NCBI RefSeq assembly: GCF_047948215.1
Contig: NC_134455.1
Coordinates: 148,472,575 to 148,536,574 of the forward strand
From: Lycorma delicatula
Lineage: Eukaryota > Arthropoda > Insecta > Hemiptera > Fulgoridae
Direction: 5' to 3'
Length of the DNA stretch: 64,000 nucleotides
In this document: positions 23,916 through 36,295 of the stretch, in pieces
Numbering within the stretch: position 1 is the first letter of the stretch
How the letters are laid out: every line of letters starts with the position of its first letter
Translations under genes and position numbers: made by a program
The notes under the pieces: generated by a model
Told to the model about the DNA's origin: nothing
Seen by the model: only the letters and a program-made list of their open reading frames with translations
The model's database searches: none

Positions 23916-25059
23916 CTGAAATAAGTTAGATTATAAAAGTAATACAGCAATATTATACTCTATTTTAATAATTATATTTTAAATAAAAAGTGTTGGTACC
24001 AATATCAAACAATCTATAACAAGTAGCCAGATTTTTTTTTCTGTGAACTTATAATAAATCACTCATACAATTATACCTTTTTTGTTTGTATCTCCATTGT
24101 TCATTTTGTTTAAGAATGTGGTCTACCTGTCTAACTTGTAATTCAACATTTACTTGTAATAACAATACTTTTCAGTCAGTGTTTACAAATGCAAATGTCA
24201 TTTCACACAATTTTAGAATTTCTATTTTTATTTGTTTGTTTCAAACTGGCTCTAAAATTATTTTTTTGGAGAGTGAACCATCCCTCTCTTTGGTGAAAAA
24301 TGATTTCTTAATTTTTTTTCACTCAAAATACATTAACATTTCGATAACTATTTCCCTCCCCCAAAAAAAAGAGAATAAATTATAAAACTTTTTGAAATTT
24401 TGTGTGAATTTAACTTCTAGCTTTGTTAATTTTTTTCACTTATTTACTAGTGTTGTTTATTGTTATTTTTAAATTCATTACCTTAACAAAGTATTTTATC
24501 ATTTTTGATATGACCAAAAAACTAGAATGGATTTTTAACAAAAACTGCTTAAATAGATTTTTCAAAAATGTTTTACATTTGGTTAGAACAAATTTCAAAT
24601 TTATGCATGTCTTGCCTTCTCTAGGTTAGTAGATTTAAACTTAGATTTACACTTTTTTCATCAAACAACATTACTACATCTATAAGAAAGCAGTGTGCCA
24701 TGCCCTTACAGACAGCAGTTGTTCATAAATAAACTAAAACTATGATCAGAGTTTGTTCAGCAATCAGTGACACTCATATAACATGTACATGCTAACATTA
24801 TCATTTTGCATTATGTAAAATTAAATTATTTATTTATTTATAACAAATTTTAATCTTGCCTCAATGATTGTCAATCATGTAAGTGATTAACAAGTCTTTT
24901 TGAATACGAAGATGTTATTTCCAAACTACTTCACATGAAGATTTTCTTTCATTAAGAAGTTCAATAGGAAAGATATATGCTAATAAAAATGCAAGGGAAT
25001 TTTTAGTGGATTTCCAAAAAATTGGGAAATCACTACTGCACTCAGTCATGTTTATATAC

Positions 25060-25270
25060 ATACGCATGTATATATATATATATATATATATACATTTGTA
25101 TATATATGTATTGTCTGCTCTATGGACACAAATCCTAACTGATTTTGATGAAACTTGTGGGGTAATGTAAACCTATTGGGAATAGAGCACTGTTGATTTT
25201 CAAGTGAATTGATTCACAGGAACCAGAGTTACAGCCAAAAAACAGAGTTTTGGAGTACATTTTCAGTTTT
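25060..25270. repeat. TA-rich microsatellite and adjacent unclassified repeat-like text
   Basis: A (TA)n block at 25069-25091 with TACA variants is followed by GACACAAATCCTAACTGATT and TTTGATGAAACTTGTGG, which has the look of an interspersed non-autonomous repeat. It has no coding content. The family is unknown. Confidence 0.3.
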
Positions 25271-25683
25271 TCCATTCCACTATTATATACTATTAAATCA
25301 CGCATTGACCTAATGCTATCATGAAAACCATTTAATATACATCAAATATTAATCTAATTATTTAAAATGTTTTGTATAAATATTATTTTTTTAAATATAA
25401 CAATAATATAGACAAAAAATTCAAAATAATTTAGCTTAATATTTTAAATAAAAAAAGTAATAAAAATTATTTTAGAAAAAGGTTTAGTAAAATGTATTTT
25501 CAATAAAACTGTGTTGTGATGTAGTGTATTTGATTTATATGAGTACTTAAATGGAACTGTAGTTTTCATGAAAGTATTAGTTTAAGTGTATGATTTAATT
25601 CAGTAGTGACATAAGATCCTTTTTACGATCTTAAATCCAGTGTAACTCAAGAACAACTAAACCAATCTTCATAAATTTTCACT

Positions 25684-25885
25684 ATTTTTTCTGTTTAGCC
25701 TCCAGGAATCACTGTCAGGTATTACTTCAGAGGATGAATGAGGATGATGTGTATGAGTGTAAGTGAAGTGTAGTCTTGTACAGTCTAAGATCGACCACTT
25801 TTAAGATGTGTGGTTAATTGAAAACCAACCACCAAAGAACACTGGTATCTGCAACCTAGTATTCAAATACATATAAAAGTAACTA
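25684..25885 (-). repeat. tRNA-derived SINE, 3' part (inverted partner of the next copy)
   Basis: Reverse-complemented, this matches the body and tail of the SINE at 35979-36279 (words such as ACCACCAAAGAACACTGGTA, and the GCCTCCAGGAATCACTGT end). The tRNA-like head is missing. It lies in the GLD2 intron between the last two exons. Confidence 0.8.
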
Positions 25886-25887
25886 CT

Positions 25888-26012
25888 GCCTTAAATACTA
25901 GATCGTTGATACCGGTGTTCTTTGGTGGTTGGGTTTCAATTAACTACACATCTCAGAAATGGTCGACCTGAGACTGTACAAGACTACAGTTCACTTGCAC
26001 AAATTCACATCA
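25888..26012 (+). repeat. tRNA-derived SINE, central fragment in opposite orientation
   Basis: ACTAGATCGTTGATACCGGT and GTTCTTTGGTGGTTGGGTTT match the SINE middle in + orientation. With the preceding copy it forms an inverted repeat with arms of roughly 115-120 bases and a loop of about 25-30 bases. Confidence 0.8.
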
Positions 26013-26090
26013 CTATAGCATATCTAAATTTCAGTGAAATTGATTTCGTAGTTTTGAAGATTTTTGAGCTTCAAAATTTTATACATAGGC

Positions 26091-26092
<2 letters not shown>

Positions 26093-26127
<35 letters not shown>
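26093..26127. repeat. (TA)n microsatellite
   Basis: A pure TA tract of about 17 units in the GLD2 intron. Confidence 0.9.
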
Positions 26128-26129
<2 letters not shown>

Positions 26130-26131
<2 letters not shown>

Positions 26132-28570
26132 CGCAATTTAAGTAAATGGTATTTTCATATTTCTTATACCTCAATACATAAAGATAATCCATTTTCACCC
26201 CTCACACTCACCATGCAACAGACAGTAAAACAATACTTTTCTTCAAAAAGTTTGTAAAAAAAAAATACATAAAAAAAAGCTAGTTTCACAATAATCCAAA
26301 ATGTGATCTAATATGAAGGAAAGAGGGTTGATATCAGATTTTGAACTTTTAATCATTTTAACAGATGATATTAATATAATATCAAATAAAAAAAAAAAAA
26401 AAAAACTGAAAGCAGTATTATTTTCGAAAATCATTACAGCAGTACATCCTTTTTTTCTTAACTAAAACTGGAAATCTGTCCTTTTGATGCAGTTACTGCA
26501 ACAGAGTTTTTTTTTTTTTATTAGTCGATAGTACTGTCATGATTGGAAAAAATCAGTGTGTAGAACTGATCAGTTTTCCTTTGCAAGTAAAGAAAAAACT
26601 GAACTGAAATTCATTGCTATTTTGTTTCCGTTAATGACAACAATACTATTAATAGCAACAACCAATGCCACTGTGTCTGACACATTCAGCAGCAATGAAA
26701 AGATTTTAAATGCTAATATTAAATAATCATAATCTGCTCTTCAGGGAAGAATTTTCATAAATTTGCTTTCTCAAGACACAAAAATTTTGATTCTTACAGC
26801 GAGACTGGAAAAAATGCCAATACAAGATAAACATCAAGAAATGTTGTTGGGATAACGAAATTTATCAGCATACTGCTTATGTCACATAATAGTTGTTTCA
26901 AACCTTCCACATCTGAAATGCAACATTGCTCTTTCCAAGTATTGGATTGACTAATGGAAAGAGTGCTTCAAGTATAAACAAGACATTTTTCTACAGATTT
27001 TATTTGCGACATAATTAAAAATCTGTTATTAATTAGTTTTTTATTGCTGTTAACCTTATTAGCCATAAATTTATTCCATCATAGTTTATATTCAAAAGTT
27101 TTTTGATTGTTAAAACAGATTCTGTGCACCTTCAATGGCCTCTTTATCATTATTGTTGAATTTTCTTTCCCTTAAAAATATCTTTAGTTGTCTAAGTAAA
27201 TGAAAAATGAACAATGTCAAATCAGACTATTGTGTAGCGGGATAAGACTAAGGCTAAGGCATCTGATTTGATCTTACAGAGAGTTGCCAATGTTGAAGTA
27301 GTAATATGAAAATATTTTGAGAGAACTTAGCTAAATAGTAATAGTAACTAAAGTAGTAATAGATAGCTTTAATCTTGGGCTTACTCCACCTGGAATGGAT
27401 TATTAGTTTTTTATTCATTGAGTTGAATAATACTTCAAATTTTATATTTTTAAATAGTAAGGATGCCTGGATAAATAAAACCTATTGAATTCCTTAATGT
27501 TGCTGGTTGATTACTTCAACCAGCAAATTGCTTTTTTTGAAGGAGGAGAAGGTGCTAATTCTATAGACAAAGACGGCAATTAATTTTCAGTACAAGATGA
27601 TAATTACGTTGTCTTTTATTTCAGAACACAGAAGAAGTTGAATCGCAGTTGGTAATCAGTTACCAACAGGTGTGAGGAATCCAACATATATATACGTTTT
27701 ATTTTATAATTTCTGTGTGTGAAATTATCTCAACTCTCCCAACAATAATAATTCATTATTGTCGTATAGTAGGTAATGACTGTTCATCTCTTGGCCAGAA
27801 CATTCTCAATCTTTTTTTGTCAGGCGTAACTAGTATTTTTTATTATTGATGTTCTCTTTCTTTCCAAAATAATTTTCCCTCATCATATAGTCTTGTGACA
27901 TTTAGTTCTATTCTATGTTTTTCTCTATGAAAAAATAGAAGGCTTGACTGTTTAGTTAGAGGGAATTTTAAAATTAATTTGTTATACAATAGTTGGAATT
28001 TGCTCAGACATCTCAATTGTGTCTGACTGATGAAATAGAAGGATTGGATCAGTATAATATGCAGATTTAAACACATCAAAAGCATGCAATTTCAGATTTT
28101 GCCAAATTTTAATCTGCATTAAAGAAACCTAGCATTAGAAAAGCCACTGATAAGAAGCTATGCAAGCCACTGCAGAGTAAGAAATTTTATTTGATGCTTT
28201 GCAAACATTTTTATTATAATGCATATATTTTGTTTTGTTAACAGATAAATATAAAACAAAGTGTAGTCTAAACATAAACTTTGCTATATTCATACAGACC
28301 CTGTTCAAGGCTAATTGGTATCTTTTGTAGTATATATTAGGCATGTCAGTGAAGTGGGAAAATTTAAAAATTGGTTATTCTTTTGAATTTGGGTGAGGGC
28401 ATTGAACTTGATGATGTTGTCAGTCATTTAGAGCTATTTATGAAACATGAAACAATACTCAGGTGCACATCACGGTTTCTTGTGTTTAATATTTTTATAA
28501 AAATGGTGACTGACACCTGTATGAAGGTTATTTCACAATCAGTTCAATATTTTGCGTCATGGGTGGGTAC
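26130..28570. other. GLD2 intron, nothing firmly recognised
   Basis: AT-rich intronic sequence without a recognisable protein or repeat family. A poly(A) tract lies at about 26388-26405. Confidence 0.4.
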
Positions 28571-29290
28571 TGTCTGTTCATGCAGTTAGCTTATGGATTA
28601 AAAGGTTTGAGGTAACCAGGTCATTAAATTTAAAACATAAAGGAACAGCAAATTTGAACACCAGAAAATGCTGATATAGTTCAAACTACCATAACATGCA
28701 GTCAAAAATGTTCTGTGAATAAACATTCATTAGCATTGAATATCAGTGAACCATCAAACAATTAAATCTTACATTTTCATACTATAAAATTCAAATTGTT
28801 CACAAATAAAATATGCTGATTTGGTTGCTTGCATGAAGTCTTGTCAAGAAATATTGCAGAATTTGGATAGTAATGAAATTCACCATATGTTTATGCCAGA
28901 TGAAGCTAATTTTCACCTGAAGGGCTATTTAAATAAGCAGACCAGTCAATATTGGAGCACTGAAAACCCACTTCAGTTACACTACAGATACAGATACACT
29001 ACAACAGTGATACATTACACAACCATGGTCAACATTTTTGGGGCAAAATTTGTTCAATTCCACAAATTATGTGTTTTCAACAAGACGATGCTACAAGTCA
29101 TATTACTACTTGTGTGTCTATTACTGCTTTAAGAGTCCTCTTTCTGAATCATATCATATCCAAAAATGAGGTCATTGTTTGGCTGGATAGATCGCCTGAT
29201 TTGTTTGCATGCAACGTTTTTCTTTGGAGTTTGCTAAAAAGCAAGATGTATGCATGTTTATAGTGACCGCAAGTGATAGCTGAAAAAATA
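28570..29290 (+). pseudogene. IS630/Tc1-mariner-like transposase, decayed
   Basis: Successive + frames read LWIKRFEVTRSLNLKHKGTA (N-terminal HTH boundary, near 28590-28650), VNKHSLALNIS (28720-28750), then 28821-29132: CMKSCQEILQNLDSNEIHHM, EANFHLKGYLNKQTSQYWST, ENPLQLHY. A further frame (29069-29263) gives FQQDDATSHIT and WLDRSPDLFACNVFLWSLLK, i.e. the second Asp block and the SPDL region where the third acidic residue is expected; Asp is replaced by Asn in ACNVFLW. Frameshifts and stops kill it. It sits antisense to the GLD2 gene within its intron. Confidence 0.8.
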
Positions 29291-29914
29291 AAATTAAAAT
29301 TCAAGAAATTGTATGCCATTACATCGGCTATGTTATAATGTGTAATGGAAATGTTTTGATTTAGACTACAAGAGAGCCTAGATCTATAATGGTACTCACA
29401 TGTCAAGACTTTTTTTAATAAGTACAATGGCATGTTTAAACAGAAAACTAGAATCATGTTAAAATAAAAACTTATTTAAATACAGAGTTTTAAGTTCTTC
29501 TGCTTCATTGATATGTCCTGTATTAAGAAGTGTGGAAAAAGAGGTGGTAAAATTTTTATCTTTATCTAATGTAGTGCTGTTATGAACCTAGTTTTAGAAT
29601 TTTCCGACAAATTAGTTAACAAACATACTTTACTATAACTGTCATAGTAAATAGGTAGCTGCTATAATCTGCCTAAAATGCTTAAAATTTTCAAGAACTG
29701 AAATGCTTATTTCCAGTAAAATAAAAAGTGGAAACAAGCTTTTCTCACATTTTACACCCATATAAAATTTTTTACAAAGAACAAACCAAAAGTTCCAAAC
29801 ATTGCTTTTCTATAAAATTTGTGTAGAAAATTCCAATATAAAAATGCTGTAATTAGCAAAATTCACTCAGCATATAGTCTATCTGTAAGACAAAATTAGA
29901 GAGATTAGTTTAAG

Positions 29915-30748
29915 CTGGGCATATTTCTATAGGTTTGGGTTGGACCACTCAGATAGCTGCACTGCTTGTGGGGTTGAAGAGACGCCTTTTCATGCATTTT
30001 TTCGCTGTTCTAGATTTGTGGTAGAGCGTGAGGAGATCGTGGATGCTGTTGGCAGAGAGGAAATGTTTAAACCTGAGGACCTCCAGGTAATTATGTTAAC
30101 CAGTGAGAATTACTGGGTGGCTGTTGCCCGATATGCTAAAGCAGTTTTGGAGAAATTAAGTTCTACCAAAGAAAGCTGCAGGTTAGATAGAGGCCCTGTG
30201 GTCCCGTGGCAGGGGACAGGGCCATGGGTGAGTGTCTATAGGGCCTCCCCAATCTTGTGGTGGTAGTTGGGTGCAATAAGCCGCAGTCATTTCAGGGGTC
30301 CCAGGGGCTTCTCCCACTTCTGAGCTAAAGCTGATGGCATGTAAGTATGTGTATGGTAAGTAAAAGTATTGCGAGAGTTGTTGGTGTGCATGTGTCTATG
30401 CACGGGTGGTGTGTATGTGTTGGTATGTTTGGTTCAAATGTGTTTGGTATTGTTTTATGCTGGTTTTTTAGTTATGTGTGGATCTATTTTTGTGTGTGTA
30501 TGTGCCTTGCTATTTGCTTTGTTGCCTGAATGTGTGTGAGGGCGCTTACCCCCCTTCTGAAGTAATGCTTTACCAGCTATTCCCAGGAGGGGCGGGTCGC
30601 CAGGGGTGGAGGTTTAGTTGGTAGTGTGCAGGAATACATATGCCTTTTTTACTATCTTGCGGAATCTGTTAGCGAGTCCGACACTGCTTCGGCACCCGTA
30701 AATGGGGTTCCTCGACCTCTTAAAAAAAAAGAAAAAAAAAAGAAAAAG
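29915..30748 (+). mobile_element. 5'-truncated R1-like LINE, 3' end with tail and duplication
   Basis: AGTTTAAG flanks the piece on both sides (29907-29914 and 30749-30756), which supports target-primed insertion. It begins in the C-terminal coding end, continues through a GC-rich 3' UTR (about 30267-30720, ending CGAGTCCGACACTGCTTC and CCTCGACCTCTT) and finishes in an A-rich tail (30722-30748). Its base composition stands out from the AT-rich surroundings, so it is fairly young. It is sense on +, antisense to the GLD2 gene. Confidence 0.82.
29919..30266 (+). pseudogene. R1/Jockey-type LINE ORF2 C-terminus (Cys-His motif)
   Basis: The frame reads YFYRFGLDHSDSC, then C-x2-C-x7-H-x4-C (CTACGVEETPFHAFFRC), then an Arg/Glu-rich helix (VEREEIVDAVGREEMFKPED) and a segment with WVAVARYAKAVLEKL, ending at a TAG. 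This is the zinc-knuckle-like C-terminal region after the RNase/RT part of R1- or LOA-like LINEs. The frame is open through the whole preserved part. No start codon is expected because the element is 5' truncated. Confidence 0.78.
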
Positions 30749-30756
30749 AGTTTAAG

Positions 30757-31850
30757 TTATCATAATTTTATTTTTTTTAATAATTTTTAACTTTTTTTTG
30801 ATAAAAAAAAGTGAGGAAAAAATTAATCCATATTGTCTTAAATTTACATTATTTTAAGAACTTGTTTCAACAGAAAGAAACATATCAATTGAACTAAAAG
30901 AAAAACGCAGTTCTTTTGGTAAATACAATTTTTGAGTATGACAAAACAGTACTGCAAAATATAGGATGTAGTTAATACATGTAAAATATGGATTTATCTT
31001 TGCTCTCAATGAATTTTAGGTCACTTCAGTAATTATTTTAGTGATGATAGTGGGTCTTTTCAAAAAAATTTATCTCAATCTTCAGATACTGAAGCAGAAT
31101 GGTTTTTTCTTAATACAGGATTTTTTTTTTGTAATAATCTTATTACAAAAAAGCCACATATAGGTTTGGAAGAGTGGTTAAAAAGAAAGAATGAAGTTGA
31201 TGAAAACAATAGAGATCTGTTGAATAACTTTTCAGTCAATTGCTTATTCTGTTTCTCCTATCTATTAAACCTGATCCAAACTATCCTGCACTGTTCAAAC
31301 TATCCTTAACTTTCACTTTTCACAATGATAAGTGGTAGGAGTAAGCTGTTTAGCCAGTACTACAAACTCCCTAGATACTGATTAAATTGGTGTGGCAGTC
31401 TGACATTAATATGTCACCAATTACAAACTCTTGCAAAATTAGAATAGCAATTTTTGTGTAAAAAGAACTGAGAAAAAATATGCGTTCAGAACCATGAACA
31501 AGATACATGTATTAAAAAAAAGAAGAAGACTGGCCGTTAAGGTGCCTTTCCTGCAAGCCTATACACACACCAAAATTCGTTATTCTGAGAATATCCATTT
31601 TAGAGCAATAAACTTTTTTTAATTAAATTTTGGTTTACACATTATGTCTTTTTTAAAACAGACAAATTGCAATAAAAGCAGTTCCATAAAAGATAGAAAT
31701 GTTTTAGAAGATAGAAAGGTTTACTCATTTTAAGTGTTATTTGGCTAGTGTCTAGCATTGTATGGTTTAGCAAAAGTATAAGAACAGGAAGCAATAATGC
31801 GTACTTTAGGGGGTGTCCTTAAACTTTTGAGAGACAATAATAATTATAAT

Positions 31851-31920
<70 letters not shown>

Positions 31921-33237
31921 ATGTAAGTTAATTAGGAATTAATTTTTTCATAAAATATGTATAACTTTTGTTAATATTAAAATTCATTTAATATCTGTTT
32001 CAGTAGTAGGCTCAGGCATAAATAACATATTTTAATATAACTGTACATATGTATATTGTCATAAAATACAAATATTTCAGCTAACCCATAGTCTTAGGTC
32101 AATATTTCTAACAATACTTATAGAAATGTTAAGCTATTATCATTTCTAAAAGTAAAGAATTGTTCCAAACATTAGCTACTGATTACTTTTCTGCTTTTAA
32201 AGGTTGACTGCAAATTACACATTATAGAGTGCACTTGAGTCTCCTCTCTTGTGGGAACAATATCTTTGTAGACCTTTTTGATTTTCTGATAACTATTCTA
32301 ATTTCACGAGCAAGTACATCTTCAAAATTCTGTTAAAAGCTACTTACTACTGTAAGAAATGGTTTCCATAAAACAAGAGGAGATTTTTTAAAAACTTATC
32401 ATCATTGAAATAATCACCAAAATGACCTGCACAATTTTATAATGGTAAAGATGAAGTCAATATATTAATTGCAAAATTCACAATATTTTTTGTAAAAAAA
32501 AATTCTCCCAGGGGAGCAAGGAATCCATTCTCAAAATTTTTCTGTATGCTTCACAGCCACTCTGTGTATGTTAATATTTAAGTCAGGTGTAGATTACAAT
32601 ACATACGCTAGAAGTTTCATAATCTTATTTTCGCTGCAATTACAAAACAAGGATGAAACAAGTAATATTCTATTTTACTGTGTAAACCAGGGATTTTTTG
32701 CCTTTTTTTTTTTTTTACTCAGAAAATGTATCTGACAATATCACTCATAGATTTACTAGCAGATGAAGATTCTTTTTATAATATTTGAAATAGGTGTATG
32801 TCAGCCAATCACAAAAAATAATAGAATAAAGAAGAATAGACAAATAATAGACTTAAAATGTAGCAACAACTGAGAATAAACATTGGTCAGTGTAATAACA
32901 GTCACATTAAAGATGTTTTAGACAAGCAGGTTAGAAGAATTTAGGAAGGAGACTTCCAAAAAAAGAAGAAAACTGTTGGATGACTGTAATCCTTCACTCA
33001 TTTTCTTCTTTTAAAATTGGTAAATAAATACAGGGTATGTAGTTAGTAAAAGAAAGTGTATGTGGTAAAGACACAAGAATACATGGATGTAAATATTTTA
33101 AGATTAAAACATTGGCACAGTACAGGAAGGGGCACAGTAGTGCATAAAACCAGTCAAGTGATTAATGATAACAAAAAAAAATTAAAAAATACATAATTTA
33201 GGATGATAAAATAATCATATAAAATTATGTTACATAC
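30757..33237. other. GLD2 intron, nothing firmly recognised apart from a microsatellite
   Basis: AT-rich intronic sequence. See the triplet repeat at 31844-31922. Confidence 0.4.
31844..31922. repeat. (AAT)n that inverts into (ATT)n
   Basis: About 18 AAT/TAA units are followed directly by about 8 ATT units, the junction lying near 31899. The two halves are complementary and could form a hairpin. Confidence 0.9.
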
Positions 33238-33347
33238 CCTCTACACAAAGATACTTCCACTGATGAGGTTCATTTTTCAGGGTCCGTACTCTTCTACATT
33301 CTTCAATAGGAATTCTGCATGCTAATCTTACAGATACTGCATATAAA
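33238..33347 (-). CDS. GLD2-type poly(A) RNA polymerase, penultimate coding exon
   Basis: This 110-base exon is too short to appear as a long open frame. It encodes LYAVSVRLACRIPIEECRR and ends with QWKYLCVE, which parallels the family stretch leading to the conserved CVEEPFD. The acceptor TTACAG ends at 33348 and the donor GTATGT starts at 33237. Its first base completes the Asp codon begun in 43012-43186 and its last base begins the Glu codon completed in 23515-23915, so three exons chain without a frame break. That consistency, with the family match running across both junctions, is strong evidence for a working gene. Flanking introns are 9.3 and 9.7 kb. Confidence 0.87.
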
Positions 33348-34720
33348 CTGTAACTAAATTATTTTTAAACATTTCAATTATTGATTACTTTCAGTTTTTA
33401 ATATATAAGAAGCTATATTAAGTGATTCTATAAAACAGTGAATTTTTTTTAGCGTGGAGAGATTAGAATATTTCTAAACTTTAATTAGGGTGTTTATTTT
33501 AATTAAATTTATTAATGTAAAATGTTTCACATTAACAGTTAAACTCATCAGCTGAAATAAAATGTAAAATTACTGTCCAGTCTGTAAAATGACACCAATT
33601 CAACTGACAATATGTGACAGTCATACTTGTTTCTTATGTTGACTACGATATCTTTTACTGTAAATCCTTGAGTATTTCCAGATTATTATACTTCTCCTTT
33701 AGACAGAACTTAAATAAAGAAATCAAGAGAAGCAAGTTTTTTGGTAAGTAAGGAAGGTAACTAAAAGGTTTTTGATTAATTAGTCAACAAATTTATAAGA
33801 TATGTCAATAGTTTTATTGAGGTTAGACATGTTTATTGTATTCTTGTGTTAGAACCAATGATAAAACTCAACAGCTTCAACAATGGCTAGAAACTGATGC
33901 ACAATATCTGTAAACAAAAGTGAATTAACAGTTATGTTTGCCTTTAAGCATGAATATACATGCTCACATTTTCTCTGAATGAATGAATGAATGTTAAAAC
34001 TAAAGAAAGAATAAAAAGATAAAGAGGAAGAAAACATTAAGACCAGGGAAAGAATATTTGGATTAAGAGAGGATGATGAATATAAAGAAAGAGAAAATTT
34101 GAAAACTACAGAATGCATACACTAATTAAGATCAGAAGAATTATATCAAATCAAAGCGTGATTAAATGGTTGACAACAAAAATCAAATAAATGAAATGAT
34201 GATGAACTCTGACTTAGGGAGAATATTGTCTGACAATATCAGAGGAGTAATGAACTAAAAGATAAGAATTTTTTGCAATTTTTAAAGATTGAGCATGTAT
34301 GCCTCAGTGTATATGTTGTTCTTGTGAGGGTCTATTTTTCAGTCACTCTGTAGTTAACGTTAATGTAGATAAAATTAAACAAAAATTCCAGAATAATTAA
34401 ATGAAATTGAACAGAAATTAAGCTAGAAAATCCAAAAATAATACGATTCTAAATTATAATTTTCAATTAATATTAAATAATCAGATGTTTAACCAACTCT
34501 ATTACATATACACCTATGTAATAATGTCAATTAAATTACATTTATACATTTTTAAAAGTACAAAAAATTTTATTTTACTAATAATTTTTTTTATTTTTTT
34601 TATTGTCATTGAATTATTATTTATTGTAACACATTTTTACAATCACAGATAAATAATTATTAAATGAATATGTTTAAATTAAAAAACAGAAGATAAGTTA
34701 AAAAAAATGGAGATGAAATC
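33348..34720. other. GLD2 intron, nothing recognised
   Basis: AT-rich intronic sequence. The - strand open frame 33849-34118 resembles no family. Confidence 0.4.
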
Positions 34721-34739
34721 TGAAGGTGCTGTTGTACCT

Positions 34740-34890
34740 TCCCTTTAAGACCAAAATATTTCATTAATTAAAATTTTAATTTCGATTGCAATCAAAAAGG
34801 GAGATGCACAGCTAATTGTTACAACAGTGCTAAATCCAACATTTTTACATCCTATGGCTAATCGTTTTTGAGTTATGCGAGATACATAAG

Positions 34891-34925
<35 letters not shown>

Positions 34926-35075
34926 TATATATACGTATGTACAGACATCACGCTGAAACCAGTCAAAATGGATTCAGGGATGGTTAAAATGTTTATTTCC
35001 ATTGAAATATGAAAACTGAAATGATTTGTGAACACAATACTTCCTTTACTTCAGCACAAGGAAGTAAAAAGCATA
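34740..35075. repeat. Unclassified non-autonomous interspersed repeat with CA/TA microsatellite
   Basis: It contains GTTTTTGAGTTATGCGAGAT, a (CA)n(TA)n block (34891-34926), CAGACATCACGCTGAAACCA, AATGGATTCAGGGATGGT and an end motif CTTCCTTTACTTCAGCACAA ending GGAAG that can fold on itself. This combination reads like a dispersed non-coding element. I cannot name the family and there is no protein. Confidence 0.45.
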
Positions 35076-35978
35076 TTAAATAAATTAGATTGTTGTGAGC
35101 AAATCTCTTGCAAGCGATACAGTTATCTGAATAAAAGTGATATATCGTCAGATATTTTTCAGTCATGTTGACTGAATAAAACAACAAACTGAATTACCAT
35201 TTTTTTTTTGGACATGATCTGGCAACTACGACACGCCTTTACCTAAACACAACCAATATCAAGAAAATATTGTCTGGGTTATAAACTGTTGTTGGTCTTG
35301 ATTATAAACTGTTGTTTTCAGAACAGGATGATCTAACAATTATTAGTGAAAATTAATATTAAACCTTTTTCTGTAAAATTAACTTTTAGGTATATAACTC
35401 TCTGAGACTCATGGTGAACTTAGTAAAATTTCTGGTTGACTTGTGGGTAGATAGCTGTGATATCACCAATTTATAATGTTTGCCTGTATTCAATCATACG
35501 TGGTATTCAGCAGTCTTCTTTTGTTTTTGAGCAAATAATTCCAGGAAAAGGACATCTTGATCATCTGGATTAAGTTATAGTTCCAAGAATGCAAAATCAA
35601 TTTAAAGTACCTATCTTATTGTTGATATGATAGCATAACAAGCTTTCTAATGTAAAACAAAAGCATCAGTAATATTTCATACAAAAATAATACATCAAAG
35701 ATTTTGCAACAAAAATTACAATATATGTCGCAAATTTATGCAAAATATAGCACATAAAAATTAAGCATTCAGTGGTTTCATTTTTAACATAACTACAAGA
35801 ACAAAATAATGTAAAGTATGATACAAACTGGAAACAAATGCTTTTTATATTATAACTTAAAAACATTTTTATAAAATAGTTAGAATACAATTATATAAAA
35901 TACTGAATTTTTTAATAACCTAGCATGTCAGATGGGACTGACAAGTGATATTTATTTCATGCAAATCATCAGTTTTAC

Positions 35979-36279
35979 CCACCAGGTTGGTCTACTGGTG
36001 AACGCGTCTTCCCAAATCAGCTGATTTGGAAGCCGAGAGTTCCAGCGTTCAAGTCCTAGTAAAGCCAGTTATTTTTACATGGATTTGAATGCTAGATCGT
36101 GGATACCGGTGTTCTTTGGTGGTTGGGTTTCAATTAACCACACATCTCAGGATTGGTCGAACTGAGAATGTACAAGACTACACTTCATTTACACTCATAC
36201 ATATCATCCTCATTCATCCTCTGAAGTATTATCTAAACGGTAGTTACCGGAGGCTAAACAGGAAAAAGAAAAAAAAAAA
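35979..36279 (+). mobile_element. tRNA-derived SINE, complete copy with 16-bp duplication
   Basis: The direct repeat AAATCATCAGTTTTAC flanks it (35963-35978 and 36280-36295, its first A bases shared with the tail). The head has a tRNA-like A box (GGTTGGTCTACTGGTGAACG) and B box (GTTCAAGTCCT, about 36048-36058). The body is about 200 bases and ends CCGGAGGCTAAACAGGAAAA with a poly(A) tail. Length is 300 bp. It is transcribed by Pol III if active and mobilised by a LINE in trans. It is the reference copy for the family in this window. Confidence 0.9.
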
Positions 36280-36295
36280 AAATCATCAGTTTTAC

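Noticed and set aside
24086..24385. 99-codon + strand open frame
   Set aside because: It lies in a GLD2 intron and is Phe/Ile/Ser-rich from AT-rich DNA, with no family match.
30347..30529. 60-codon Val/Cys-rich + strand frame
   Set aside because: It lies in the GT-rich 3' UTR of the R1-like LINE end and follows the real coding stop.
33849..34118. 89-codon Ser/Phe-rich - strand frame within the GLD2 gene
   Set aside because: No match to GLD2, no useful splice boundaries and a low-complexity composition.
36001..36060. tRNA-gene-like A and B boxes
   Set aside because: They recur in several copies with the same non-tRNA body, poly(A) tail and target duplications, so they belong to a SINE and not to a tRNA gene.
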